Assembly (NCBI GenBank): GCA_002436205.1 | Contig: DJKT01000067.1 | Location: forward strand, 1 to 25,898 | Origin: Candidatus Peribacter sp. UBA6535 | GTDB lineage: Bacteria; Patescibacteriota; Gracilibacteria; Peribacterales; Peribacteraceae | Reading direction: 5' to 3' | Length of the DNA: 25,898 nt | Shown: in pieces, positions 12,841-20,687 of the stretch | Numbering within the stretch: the first letter of the stretch is position 1 | How the letters are laid out: each line of letters starts with the position of its first letter | Translations under genes and position numbers: made by a program | The notes under the pieces: generated by a model | The model's database searches: none | Seen by the model: only the letters and a program-made list of their open reading frames with translations | What the model was told of the DNA's origin: nothing

Positions 12841-14514
12841 ATGAAACGGTTGGCAATACTCATCGGCCTTATTCTCCCTCTGCAGGTAGCAGCTCTCGAG
12901 TATCGTAACTTAAGTTTGCTCTACACAGACGCTCCGTTTAACCCCGGAGAATCTGCAGGAATCAGCCTTCTCACATCTCTTGGTGCTGTGCAGGGGAACC
13001 CCGATGGAACATTTCGCCCAAACCGCACACTCAACCGTGCAGAGTTTTTGAAGATCGCCCTCGCAAGTTATCCAAAAGTCCGTGTCAGCTCTTCGGACGC
13101 AAGCAATTGTTTCCCCGATGTTTCTCGTGAAGACTGGTTTTCTAAGTATGTGTGCATAGCCAAAAAACGAGGCATGGTTGCAGGGTATCCGGATGGAGAA
13201 TTTAAACCGGGACGTTCTGTAAATTACGCAGAGGCACTCAAGATTCTTGGAGAGTTGTATGAGTATGTCGCCTACTCTGCAGATGATGAGCCGTGGTATG
13301 CAGGTTATGTACGCGCTGCACAGTTTAATAGGACGGCACTTCCTTCATCGATCAAATTTGATCGTTCTCTAACACGCGGACAAATGGCGCGACTGGCAGC
13401 TGCATTCCGTGCACAAGAAGAAGGAGACCTCGATACATACCGTTTGGCAGAGAAGAGTTTGGATCTGGTGATTGCCAAAGAGATTGCGGCAAAAGTGCAG
13501 CAACAAGAAGAAGAGGAAAAACGTGAGGAAGAAGAGAATCCAGAAGGAGATCCAATAGAAGAAAGTACTCCAGAGCCGGAAGTTGTACATGTTTTTCCTG
13601 CAAAGAGCAGCTTCCTTCTTCTTGGTTCACGAGACATTATTGCTAGTGGAAACTTCCAACCAAGGTCAGAATCAGCATTGATACGTAATGTCACAGTAAA
13701 GTTGCGCGAAGAGGCAAAAAATATTCGCACACTCTATTTGGTGGACGAAGCAGGCACTCGTATCGCAGAACTTTCACCGGATGTATTCGATGAGTACGAT
13801 CGTACCTGGAAAACCAACGAAGAAAATATGACAAATTACACAATTCCAATTGTAGGAAAAACATTGGGCATAGAAGCAGTGCTGCAAGATACACAAGCAG
13901 GGTTTCCGGAAGAACTTATACAAGTAAAGTGGATGTCGATGAATGTCAGTCCCACCGGCATCGAGACTGCTTACCAAGTCATAGCAGATAGCACCGCGTA
14001 CCCTCCACATCAAACAGCCAGTGCACGCATTACTTCTGTAACCAATAACCGTCCTCCTATTGTCGATATTGGCCAAGGGGAGAAGGTGTTACTTGCGGAG
14101 TTTGAAATCACAGGAGATTACTTGGAAAACAATCAATTACAGATCAATCATCTTACATTTACCATAGAACAAAAGCGCGGCGTCTTGCTTTCATATTTCT
14201 CTCTGGGGGCATTGCATAGTACAGCAACGGCTCCATGTTCTTTGGAAGGTTCAAATTTGATCAACTGCATGAATATTCCTGCTGCTGCTGGGATTATTGA
14301 AGATCAATCTATCATTGTGCAACTCTGGGGCAGATTGGATCTTGATGAAACCATTGACGATCCTCTCTTGCAGATAAACCTTCAAGAGCCTGGGATAATT
14401 TCTACGAGCTTACAACCAGGAGAGATGGGGCACGTGCGTTGGAACGATGGACAAGGCTCCTACAATTGGACAGAGCTCTCAGACCCTATTGCAGAAGGAA
14501 GTGTGTGGAAGTAA
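12841..14514 (+). CDS. Exported S-layer homology (SLH) domain protein
   Basis: A 557-aa surface protein. A Sec signal peptide (MKRLAILIGLILPLQVAA, cut near 18-20) is followed by three SLH-type repeats at about 33-77 (GNPDGTFRPNRTLNRAEFLK), 90-140 (FPDVSREDWF...GYPDGEFKPGRSVNYAEALK) and 150-191 (WYAGYVRAA...FDRSLTRGQMARLAAAF). The third is weaker and lacks the G-PDG turn. SLH modules usually bind secondary polymers of the cell wall. Residues 215-248 are a Glu/Gln-rich linker, probably helical then Pro-rich. The remaining ~300 residues look like beta-rich domains with few cysteines, likely the exposed part. The gene has its own promoter and ends exactly where the convergent yraN stop begins. 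Confidence 0.88.
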   Translation: MKRLAILIGLILPLQVAALEYRNLSLLYTDAPFNPGESAGISLLTSLGAVQGNPDGTFRPNRTLNRAEFLKIALASYPKVRVSSSDASNCFPDVSREDWFSKYVCIAKKRGMVAGYPDGEFKPGRSVNYAEALKILGELYEYVAYSADDEPWYAGYVRAAQFNRTALPSSIKFDRSLTRGQMARLAAAFRAQEEGDLDTYRLAEKSLDLVIAKEIAAKVQQQEEEEKREEEENPEGDPIEESTPEPEVVHVFPAKSSFLLLGSRDIIASGNFQPRSESALIRNVTVKLREEAKNIRTLYLVDEAGTRIAELSPDVFDEYDRTWKTNEENMTNYTIPIVGKTLGIEAVLQDTQAGFPEELIQVKWMSMNVSPTGIETAYQVIADSTAYPPHQTASARITSVTNNRPPIVDIGQGEKVLLAEFEITGDYLENNQLQINHLTFTIEQKRGVLLSYFSLGALHSTATAPCSLEGSNLINCMNIPAAAGIIEDQSIIVQLWGRLDLDETIDDPLLQINLQEPGIISTSLQPGEMGHVRWNDGQGSYNWTELSDPIAEGSVWK

Positions 14515-14862
14515 TTAATGGATTTGTTTAATGTGTTTGTAGATGCGAGACCCAATAACGAGAATCACATCAATACGCCACGGTGCTTCGTACTCTTTTT
14601 GATACATCCACTTCCATGCAGCCCTGCGCAATGCACGTTTTTTTCTCTGTGTAACACCGAGGGCTGGTAAAAAATCCGGATCGTAGCGTGACCGTGTTTT
14701 TACTTCCACAAATACGAGCATTCTCTCCTCTATGTCGTACGCTAAGACATCGATTTCGTCACGACCAAGACGAATATTCTGGCCGTAGATCTTGTACTTT
14801 TTCTTCTGGAGATACGCTACTGCTAGCGCTTCTCCTCGCTTTCCAGTTTGTAGATGATTCAT
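14515..14862 (-). CDS. yraN: YraN family protein (UPF0102), predicted nuclease fold
   Basis: A 115-aa protein of the UPF0102 family, a small restriction-endonuclease-like fold. It has the N-terminal GKRGEALAVAYLQKKKY, LGRDEIDVLAYD (usual GEID; here DEID keeps the acidic pair) and LVFVEVKTRS with the E-x-K catalytic pair. It is full length for the family. The biological role is not firmly known, although the gene is widely neighboured by yifB/comM, as here, where the two are divergent with a 68-bp spacer. The stop abuts the SLH gene stop with no spacer. Confidence 0.92.
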   Translation of the reverse strand: MNHLQTGKRGEALAVAYLQKKKYKIYGQNIRLGRDEIDVLAYDIEERMLVFVEVKTRSRYDPDFLPALGVTQRKKRALRRAAWKWMYQKEYEAPWRIDVILVIGSRIYKHIKQIH

Positions 14863-14918
14863 AATAAAGGTGTACGGTTGTCTACTCCATTCTATCGACA
14901 GTAGAAGGTGTACACAAG

Positions 14919-14924
14919 TACACT
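14919..14924 (+). promoter_or_regulatory. -10 box, probably leaderless, of yifB
   Basis: TACACT ends 6 nt before ATG 14931. Confidence 0.45.
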
Positions 14925-14930
14925 CGCCTC

Positions 14931-16436
14931 ATGCTTACAAAGTTAACTTCATTTCAGAACGTGGGGCTTCAAAGTGAGAAGGTTACTGTCGAAGTTGGCG
15001 CCGTGCGCGGCGGTGAAGAACCGAAGTTCTACATAGTGGGGCTGGGTGACACCGCCGTGCAAGAAAGTAAGCGCCGCGTGCAAATGGCATTGCGCAGCAG
15101 TGGTTTTAAACTCGCATCCGGAAGAACGATTACCGTAAATCTCGCACCAGCAAACCTGCGAAAGTCCGGCCCTCGGTACGATCTGCCAATTGCACTTGGA
15201 CTTCTGATAATAAATGGACAAGTCATTGTGGAAGATACGCGACTGGTATCGATGGCTTTCCTCGGGGAGCTTGCATTGGATGGAGGTTTGCGACACATTA
15301 GTGGCGTTCTGCCTGCTGCCATTGCCTGCAGAGACCAGGGAATAGAAACCATTGTTGTTCCCTCGGCAAACGGTGCTGAAGCTTCTTTGATTCCTGGGTT
15401 GAATGTTATTGCTGTCGATAATCTTGAGGAACTTGTAAACATACTTAACGGAGAGCAGTCTCCGAAAGAAATCGAGTCACATGCATCTAGTGCGCCGCAA
15501 ATCAGTGGACTGATAGACTTTGCCGATGTCCGCGGACAAGAGAGCTGCAAGCGCGCGCTAGAGATTGCAGCTGCAGGCGGACACAACGTATTGATGAGTG
15601 GCGCACCAGGATCTGGAAAAACATTACTGGCAAAAGCGTTTCGTGGGATACTTCCGCCACTGACACAAGAAGAATCTATCGAAGTAAGTCAGATCTATTC
15701 CATTGCAAACCTTCTTGCGAGCGATAGTCCGCTTGTGCAGTCGCGCCCTTTTCGCGTTGTACATCACACAGCTTCCGGAGTCAGTATTGTTGGTGGTGGA
15801 CAAGTACCGGGACCCGGAGAAATAAGCCTCGCACATCGCGGAGTATTATTTTTAGATGAGCTTGCGGAGTTTCCTGTGCAAGTTCTCGAAGTACTGCGTC
15901 AGCCTCTCGAAGACCGAACGATAACTATTACACGCGCAAATGGGAGTGTGAAATTCCCTGCAGACTTTATTATGGTCGCTGCAATGAACCCTCCGCAATA
16001 CAGTGCTGCATCAAAGCAAAAAATTGAGAATAGAATCAGTCAGCCACTCTTGGATAGAATAGACCTGACCATTGATGTACAACCTGTTCCTATTGAGGAT
16101 TTACAAAAAAAGCCTGATGAAAATGCCGAAGCGTCTGCAGTAATTTTGGATCGTGTGTTACGGGCGAGAAAGAAGCAAATCAATCGTTTCAAAGAGTTTT
16201 CAATATCAACCAATAAAGAGATGAATGTGAAACAAATTGATACTCTTTGTGTGCTGGATGAGACCTCAAAACAACTTCTTAAAAGTGCAGTGGATAAATT
16301 GAGTTTATCTGCTCGTGGATATCATCGTACTATTAAAGTGGCACGGACTATCGCAGACCTTGCAGATTGCGATAATGTCGGTGCAGAACATATCGCAGAG
16401 GCATTGCAATATCGACAGAGTATTTGTGGGCAATAG
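14931..16436 (+). CDS. comM: YifB/ComM family AAA+ ATPase (Mg-chelatase-like)
   Basis: A 501-aa AAA+ helicase-like protein of the family that supports branch migration during natural transformation in Vibrio and Haemophilus. The N-terminal ~170 residues are the Lon-protease-like fold (VGLGDTAVQESKRRVQMAL). Walker A is GAPGSGKT (224-231), Walker B VLFLDE (305-310), and PLLDRIDL (372-379) is the conserved segment after sensor 1. The family normally has a CPCG...CxC cluster right after MNP. Here the text reads AMNPPQYSAASKQKIENR and the cysteines are gone. Otherwise it is complete. yraN is divergent upstream. pyrF starts 26 nt downstream. Paired with the pilin-like gene, it might point to DNA uptake, but that is speculative. 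Confidence 0.93.
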   Translation: MLTKLTSFQNVGLQSEKVTVEVGAVRGGEEPKFYIVGLGDTAVQESKRRVQMALRSSGFKLASGRTITVNLAPANLRKSGPRYDLPIALGLLIINGQVIVEDTRLVSMAFLGELALDGGLRHISGVLPAAIACRDQGIETIVVPSANGAEASLIPGLNVIAVDNLEELVNILNGEQSPKEIESHASSAPQISGLIDFADVRGQESCKRALEIAAAGGHNVLMSGAPGSGKTLLAKAFRGILPPLTQEESIEVSQIYSIANLLASDSPLVQSRPFRVVHHTASGVSIVGGGQVPGPGEISLAHRGVLFLDELAEFPVQVLEVLRQPLEDRTITITRANGSVKFPADFIMVAAMNPPQYSAASKQKIENRISQPLLDRIDLTIDVQPVPIEDLQKKPDENAEASAVILDRVLRARKKQINRFKEFSISTNKEMNVKQIDTLCVLDETSKQLLKSAVDKLSLSARGYHRTIKVARTIADLADCDNVGAEHIAEALQYRQSICGQ

Positions 16437-16449
16437 CGCTAGACTTCGC

Positions 16450-16455
16450 TACTAT
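16450..16455 (+). promoter_or_regulatory. -10 box, probably leaderless, of pyrF
   Basis: TACTAT ends 7 nt before ATG 16463, the same spacing as for lspA and murA. It argues against the upstream in-frame GTG at 16424, which lies inside yifB. Confidence 0.55.
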
Positions 16456-16462
16456 CCTCTCG

Positions 16463-17305
16463 ATGCACTTCGGAGACGCTCTGACGGCCGCTACAAAAGA
16501 GAAATCACCTGTTTGTGTAGGTTTGGATCCAAATGTTTCTAAGCTCCCTGAGGGGGTCTCCCCAGACGCAGAAGGCATGCTGACATTCTGCAAGGGTATT
16601 GTGGATGCCGTAAAAGATGTCGCCGCCTGCGTAAAGCCGCAGATGGCCTACTTCGAACAACTCGGCTGGGAAGGAATGCGCGCATTCTGGGAAACATGTG
16701 CCTATGCAAAGCAGCAAGGACTACTCGTTATTGCTGATGGAAAAAGAAATGATATTGGATCTACCTGTGATGCATACGCGCAAGCGTACCTCAATGAATT
16801 GAGTCCAATCGATGCACTGACCGTATCACCGTATCTTGGAACTGATGGTATTAATCCTTTTGTAGAGCGCGCAGTAAAAAATGATAAAGGAATATTTGTC
16901 CTAATTAAGACCAGTAATCCCAGCAGTGGAGAGTTACAAGATCTTCCATGTGGAGACGAAGTCGTGCACGAACACATGGCACAGATTGTTGAAGCGATAG
17001 CAGCGCAAAACTGTGGGCCTGAGTCTCATCTATCTTGTATCGGTGCAGTTGTCGGGGCTACGTACCCCGAAGAGATGAAATACCTCCGCACACTCATGCC
17101 ACACGTACCTATATTAATACCGGGTTACGGTGCACAAGGTGGTGGCGCTGCAGATACAGTCGGTGGATTTATTCCAGATGGTACCGGAGCCATTGTAAAT
17201 TCATCCCGTGGAATTATTTTTGCAAGTTCTGGGAGCGACTGGAAGGAGGCTGCACAAAAAGCAGCAACAGATATGGCTGCAGATTTAGCAAGCGCACTGC
17301 AATAG
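16463..17305 (+). CDS. pyrF: Orotidine-5'-phosphate decarboxylase (type 2)
   Basis: A 280-aa enzyme converting OMP to UMP, the last step of de novo pyrimidine synthesis. PVCVGLDPN (Asp22) is the first substrate loop. ADGKRNDIGST carries the catalytic Lys94 and Asp97, where many homologues read DAKRGDIGST. TVSPYLGTDGINPF, LIPGYGAQGGG and NSSRGIIFAS are the later barrel motifs. The length and the SRGI ending fit the PyrF subfamily 2 (~270-300 aa), not the shorter E. coli type. A GTG at 16424 would add 13 residues overlapping yifB; the ATG is chosen because a -10 box sits 7 nt upstream. No other pyr gene is in the window. It converges on pgl with 6 bp between stops. Confidence 0.94.
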   Translation: MHFGDALTAATKEKSPVCVGLDPNVSKLPEGVSPDAEGMLTFCKGIVDAVKDVAACVKPQMAYFEQLGWEGMRAFWETCAYAKQQGLLVIADGKRNDIGSTCDAYAQAYLNELSPIDALTVSPYLGTDGINPFVERAVKNDKGIFVLIKTSNPSSGELQDLPCGDEVVHEHMAQIVEAIAAQNCGPESHLSCIGAVVGATYPEEMKYLRTLMPHVPILIPGYGAQGGGAADTVGGFIPDGTGAIVNSSRGIIFASSGSDWKEAAQKAATDMAADLASALQ

Positions 17306-17311
17306 GTTCTC

Positions 17312-18007
17312 TTACCATTGACTAACTACCACCCCACCACCTAGTTGAAGGGCTGCTTTGGCGGGCCAGCGATCCATATCTTCTTGATCTTCAGAGTTCA
17401 TCATTTCTTCCCACACAAATCGCTTTTGATCCCCCTTCAGGAAAAATATTTTGCGATCCGCACTTCCAATTACTACCATCGTTGTCGAGATACGATCATG
17501 CACAGCAAATGCATCGGTCTCTGTATGAATCACCAGATGATCTCCGTAGCCCTTTGGTGGCACAGGAGGAAAGAGCGATGCAATGTGTCCATCGCCTCCC
17601 AGGCCGAGCGTTACAATGTGCGGAATGCCCCGAGAAAGAAGCTGCGCAAGTCGCTCTTCGTAATCACGAATGCACTCATCAAGAGGAAGTCCCGTGTTTG
17701 GAAAAACAATCTGATTCTCCGGGATCGATGCATGTTGCAGCAATGTACCGTAGACAAGTTTTTGATTGGAGTTCTCATCATCGCGAGGAATGTACCGATC
17801 ATCAACCAAAAAGATGGAAACAGCGTTCCAATCAATATCTTCTTTTCCAAGTAGTTCATAGATAGGTTTTGGTGTAGATCCACCCGAAAGTCCGACAATA
17901 GCGCTGCCAAACTCCTCAATACTTTGCACAATGCGCTCTTTGAGCACACGAACACCTTCCAAGAGAAAGTTTTCTTCCGATGATGTTTTAATATGTTCAA
18001 AATTCAT
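17312..18007 (-). CDS. pgl: 6-phosphogluconolactonase
   Basis: A 231-aa enzyme hydrolysing 6-phosphoglucono-delta-lactone to 6-phosphogluconate in the oxidative pentose phosphate pathway. It has GLSGGSTPKPIYELL (39-53), VDDRYIPRDDENSNQKL (68-84) and the catalytic-site loop LGLGGDGHIASLFP (134-147), including the conserved His141. Length is normal for the DevB/Pgl type. It begins 9 nt after zwf on the same strand, so the two consecutive pathway enzymes are very likely co-transcribed. No gnd gene is in the window, so the fate of 6-phosphogluconate cannot be told from here. Confidence 0.95.
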   Translation of the reverse strand: MNFEHIKTSSEENFLLEGVRVLKERIVQSIEEFGSAIVGLSGGSTPKPIYELLGKEDIDWNAVSIFLVDDRYIPRDDENSNQKLVYGTLLQHASIPENQIVFPNTGLPLDECIRDYEERLAQLLSRGIPHIVTLGLGGDGHIASLFPPVPPKGYGDHLVIHTETDAFAVHDRISTTMVVIGSADRKIFFLKGDQKRFVWEEMMNSEDQEDMDRWPAKAALQLGGGVVVSQW

Positions 18008-18016
18008 ACATGTATG

Positions 18017-19432
18017 TTAAAACCATTCTAGTCCATCTTTTTCTATCCATTGGTTCGAGGCCTCCGGACCGTGACTTCCTGATTTGTAAGTATGCAGAGG
18101 GGTATTGGACTTATCAAGATACTGTTGGACAGGATCGATAAGTTTCCAGGCGGTTTTGACTTCATTAAAATTAAGGAACCAGTGCCGTTTGCCGTGTATC
18201 GCTTCCAAAATCATCAAGCTATGTTCCGGCAGACAGTCCCCAACGCATACCAGTGGGTCTTCGAGTATTAGTGGACGGAATGCAGGCTCTGTTCCTCCCA
18301 TTTTCGTTTGCAGGTGCATGCGCATGCCGGCTTCTCCCTGCAGAATAATATCAAGTCGATTTGGCGTGGAGCCTTCGCCAACAGGGCGTGGCTCTTGGAA
18401 CTGAATCGTAATACGCGTTTCCTTCTTTGTCAGCTTCTTTCCGCTGCGCAAATAAAACGGCACGCCATCCCACTTAGAAATACGTGTCATCAATTTCAGA
18501 TTCGCGAAGGTATTTGTTCGTGATCCCTTTTCGATGCCTGTTTCATCTCGGTAGCCGATGTACTGTGCCTGCAATGCGATATCATCCATATCAGTAGCTG
18601 CTGGAAGATAAAACTGCGACAGCGCATCACTGCGTCCAGCTCCGATATCCTCTTCGCTCTGTAGTCGCATAGTTAGTAGCGACGCCATCATCAAAAGATG
18701 CGATTGGAACATATCGCGGAACGTTCCTGCTGCTTCAAAGTATCCAGCTCTTCCTTCGAGCCCCTTTTCTTCTATTGCGGTAATTTCGACATGTTCGATC
18801 AGTGTATTTTTCAGGATGCGCTCAAAAATCGGGTTAGCATGGCGCAGATAGTAGATGTTGCGCACGGCCTCTTTTCCTAAGTAGTGATCCAAAAGATAAA
18901 TTTCGTCTTCCTGGAAACACCCGACAAGTTGCTTTTTGATTTCTTCAAAACTCTTCAGGTCATGACCAACAGGCTTCTCCACAATGCAACGGAAGGGAAT
19001 CTTTCCATCATGAACATTTCCCTCGCAAAGATTATGTGATACATCTTCGAATACTGTTGGTGGAACAGAGAAGTACGCAAGGCGCACGTTATCTTTCCAT
19101 CCCTTTTCAATCGCAGTGAGCTTATCATTCAAAGTTGCAAAGTCAGATGCGTTATCGTACTGACCTTGCTGGTAGTACACATGTTTCATGAATTCTTCGA
19201 GTGCAGATTCGGTCACTTCAATCATATGCTCACGAATCGCTTCTTCTACAAGTTTTCGAAACGCGGCTTCATCCATCTCACTACGGGCAAATCCGACAAT
19301 GGCGTAATCCTTTGGTAGGCGCTTTTTTAGTGCCAACACGTACAGAGCAGGATAGATCTTAATTTTTGCCAGATGCCCAGAACCTCCGAAGAGAACAAAG
19401 GAAAACGGATGGGAAGTAGAGATGCCACTCAT
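18017..19432 (-). CDS. zwf: Glucose-6-phosphate 1-dehydrogenase
   Basis: A 471-aa enzyme oxidising glucose 6-phosphate to the lactone with NADP+ (or NAD+), the entry of the oxidative pentose phosphate pathway. The nucleotide-binding turn is FGGSGHLAKIKIYPAL (15-30), where the usual sequence is GASGDLAKRK; the Asp is His20 here. EKPVGHDLKSF (152-162) and the substrate site LDHYLGKEAVRNI (181-193; Asp182, His183, Lys187) are intact, as is FQSHLLMM with the likely catalytic His245. Length is typical. A TACAAT box lies 8 nt upstream of the ATG. pgl follows directly. Confidence 0.96.
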   Translation of the reverse strand: MSGISTSHPFSFVLFGGSGHLAKIKIYPALYVLALKKRLPKDYAIVGFARSEMDEAAFRKLVEEAIREHMIEVTESALEEFMKHVYYQQGQYDNASDFATLNDKLTAIEKGWKDNVRLAYFSVPPTVFEDVSHNLCEGNVHDGKIPFRCIVEKPVGHDLKSFEEIKKQLVGCFQEDEIYLLDHYLGKEAVRNIYYLRHANPIFERILKNTLIEHVEITAIEEKGLEGRAGYFEAAGTFRDMFQSHLLMMASLLTMRLQSEEDIGAGRSDALSQFYLPAATDMDDIALQAQYIGYRDETGIEKGSRTNTFANLKLMTRISKWDGVPFYLRSGKKLTKKETRITIQFQEPRPVGEGSTPNRLDIILQGEAGMRMHLQTKMGGTEPAFRPLILEDPLVCVGDCLPEHSLMILEAIHGKRHWFLNFNEVKTAWKLIDPVQQYLDKSNTPLHTYKSGSHGPEASNQWIEKDGLEWF

Positions 19433-19440
19433 AGGTAAAG

Positions 19441-19446
19441 ATTGTA
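19441..19446 (-). promoter_or_regulatory. -10 box, probably leaderless, of zwf-pgl
   Basis: Minus-strand TACAAT (19446 to 19441) lies 8 nt before the zwf ATG (19432). Confidence 0.5.
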
Positions 19447-19484
19447 ATGGAAAATACGGTCGATGGTCTAATATTGATGTGTGT

Positions 19485-19490
19485 TATAAT
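19485..19490 (+). promoter_or_regulatory. -10 box of the small membrane protein gene
   Basis: A perfect TATAAT ends 30 nt before ATG 19521, giving a 5' UTR of about 23 nt. No good -35 was found, but an upstream TGTG could help as an extended -10. It diverges from the zwf promoter 38 bp away. Confidence 0.5.
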
Positions 19491-19520
19491 TCACATAATT
19501 ATTTCTCTTCTCAAAAAATT

Positions 19521-19766
19521 ATGAAACTCGACGTAAAAGCATTCGGTCTCTCTTGCGGAATCTTGTGGGCAATAGGGTATGCAGTACTCGTGGTACTCAC
19601 AATGACCCACGGTTATGCATCAGCTATTGTTAATGTGCTCAACACCGTTTACGTGGGTTCCGGTGCAAGTCTCCAAGGTATTGCCATTGGCGCTGTATGG
19701 GCATTTCTGGATGCTGGTATTGGTGGTGCATTGTTTGCCATGCTCTATAACAAGTTGGCTAAATAG
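19521..19766 (+). CDS. Small two-helix membrane protein
   Basis: From ATG 19521 the product is 81 aa with two hydrophobic segments (about 8-30 and 50-76), both rich in Gly and small residues (SGASLQGIAIGAVWAF, DAGIGGALFAML), which suits tight helix packing or oligomerisation. The start MKLDVKAFGLSCGILWAIGY resembles a group of short membrane proteins that recurs in candidate-phylum genomes and is sometimes labelled holin-like. That label is not supported by any lysis gene here. The reading frame is open further upstream (to 19422), but those codons overlap the zwf start and promoter, so they are excluded. Function unknown. Confidence 0.7.
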   Translation: MKLDVKAFGLSCGILWAIGYAVLVVLTMTHGYASAIVNVLNTVYVGSGASLQGIAIGAVWAFLDAGIGGALFAMLYNKLAK

Positions 19767-20013
19767 CTTAGAATAGGGAAAAACTAAAGGTACTTGAAGT
19801 ATGGTTTTTTTGGAGTAGCATCAAAAACGAATGAGAAACTCTGATGTCTGGCGCCGGCCTGCAGAATTAGGCATTGGTGAAGCGTATCGGCTATAGAAAG
19901 AAAATGAAGCACCAACGGAGGTACTTCTAAGAGCAGGGGGACATGATGGACAACTCTTTCCGTACTATATATATTTTGTACGAAAGCAGGCGTGCGATGC
20001 ATTACCAAATTCA

Positions 20014-20403
20014 TTGCTCACGTCTAATGTTATTACGTTTGGAGGGGGAGATGGTGGAGGGGGAGTGATGCGACAAGTAGTACAAGGAGAAGTATTTTCT
20101 CAAGCTGCAGAATTCAGCAGAGGTCGATATGAAGTAGAAGCCTTTTCCATTACGAATTATTTTGGGGAATTAGTAAGACGAATATCAAAATTATCTCCGC
20201 AGGCCATTCTTATAGCAGAGCCAGATGAAAGAGGAACAATAGTCCATACACAGGGGGATGTACGAGGGGTAGTCAAACGGATAGTTGAAGCTAGAAAGTA
20301 CCTTTCGTCAGGTGTTTCTCGAGTTGTTGAGTTTTCGAAGCGGGAGTACAGAGATGTAATAGATCGGAAGGTAGAAGGTATATTCCCCGGAATTCCTTCG
20401 TAA
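20014..20403 (+). CDS. Hypothetical protein, possibly the 3' part of an interrupted gene
   Basis: The TTG-initiated frame codes for 129 aa beginning LTSNVITFGGGDGGGG, then a mixed region (FSQAAEFSRGRYEVEAFSITNYFGEL) with a plausible alpha/beta pattern. No family was recognised. The frame is open upstream to codon 19897, and before that a single TAG (19894-19896) separates it from an in-frame ATG at 19831. TTG 20014 is a poor start with no -10 or ribosome binding site. The intact gene may therefore have been about 190 aa and now be broken by an amber codon. The rest of 19767-20013 holds no other gene that I can support. Confidence 0.4.
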   Translation: MLTSNVITFGGGDGGGGVMRQVVQGEVFSQAAEFSRGRYEVEAFSITNYFGELVRRISKLSPQAILIAEPDERGTIVHTQGDVRGVVKRIVEARKYLSSGVSRVVEFSKREYRDVIDRKVEGIFPGIPS

Positions 20404-20409
20404 TAGAGC

Positions 20410-20438
20410 TTGCTAAGGGCTTGGAGTAGCCGTATACT
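20410..20438 (+). promoter_or_regulatory. Promoter of the metK riboswitch leader
   Basis: TTGCTA (20410-20415) and TATACT (20433-20438) are spaced by exactly 17 bp. Transcription should begin near 20445, about 13 nt before the aptamer's P1 helix. Confidence 0.65.
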
Positions 20439-20454
20439 CCTCCTAACATCATCG

Positions 20455-20556
20455 CTTCTATCCTGAGTAGCGCGGAGGGAACCAGCCCGTTAATGCGCTC
20501 CCCAACCCCCCAAAGTGGGAAGGTGGGAAATCTGGCCCCGAAAGGGGGAAGATAGC
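20455..20556 (+). promoter_or_regulatory. SAM riboswitch aptamer (SAM-I clan) upstream of metK
   Basis: This mRNA element binds S-adenosylmethionine and controls the SAM synthetase gene behind it. P1 is CTATC (20458-20462) / GATAG (20551-20555). P2 contains AGCGC (20469-20473) / GCGCT (20495-20499) with the kink-turn-like GGAGGGA between. CCAACC and AAGGTGGGAAAT match the conserved GCAACC and aaGGTGc-AAtT blocks. P4 is CCCC-GAAA-GGGG (20536-20547). The loop-2 CCAG (20482-20485) can pair with CTGG (20532-20535), the family pseudoknot; the common sequence has CUGG in loop 2 and CCAG in J3/4, so both strands are swapped together. Placement before metK agrees. SAM-IV is the alternative label. Confidence 0.85.
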
Positions 20557-20605
20557 CTTAGATCTACGCTTCTCTCTTGCAAGGGAGGCGGTGTTCCCTC
20601 GTCTT

Positions 20606-20644
20606 CTCCGCCTACGGCGGAGTCTGCGGGTTGAAAACCCGCAG
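20606..20644 (+). other. Two strong hairpins in the metK leader (expression platform)
   Basis: CTCCGCC (20606-20612) / GGCGGAG (20616-20622) is directly followed by CTGCGGGTT (20624-20632) / AACCCGCAG (20636-20644). No T run follows either stem, so a classical intrinsic terminator is unlikely. GGCGG near 20587 could pair instead with CCGCC in the first stem. The hairpins end 43 nt before the metK ATG and may act on translation or on factor-dependent termination. Confidence 0.5.
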
Positions 20645-20687
20645 CTACAACCCCGTTATTATTCATTAATCATTTCCCCGCTACACA

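Noticed and set aside
13305..13730. A 141-codon minus-strand frame within the SLH protein gene
   Set aside because: Ser/Arg-rich shadow of the Glu-rich linker; no start signal, and the SLH gene is well supported.
19784..20014. A 76-codon minus-strand frame downstream of the small membrane protein
   Set aside because: Composition is His/Leu-rich without any start signal, and it overlaps the plus-strand frame that continues to 20403.
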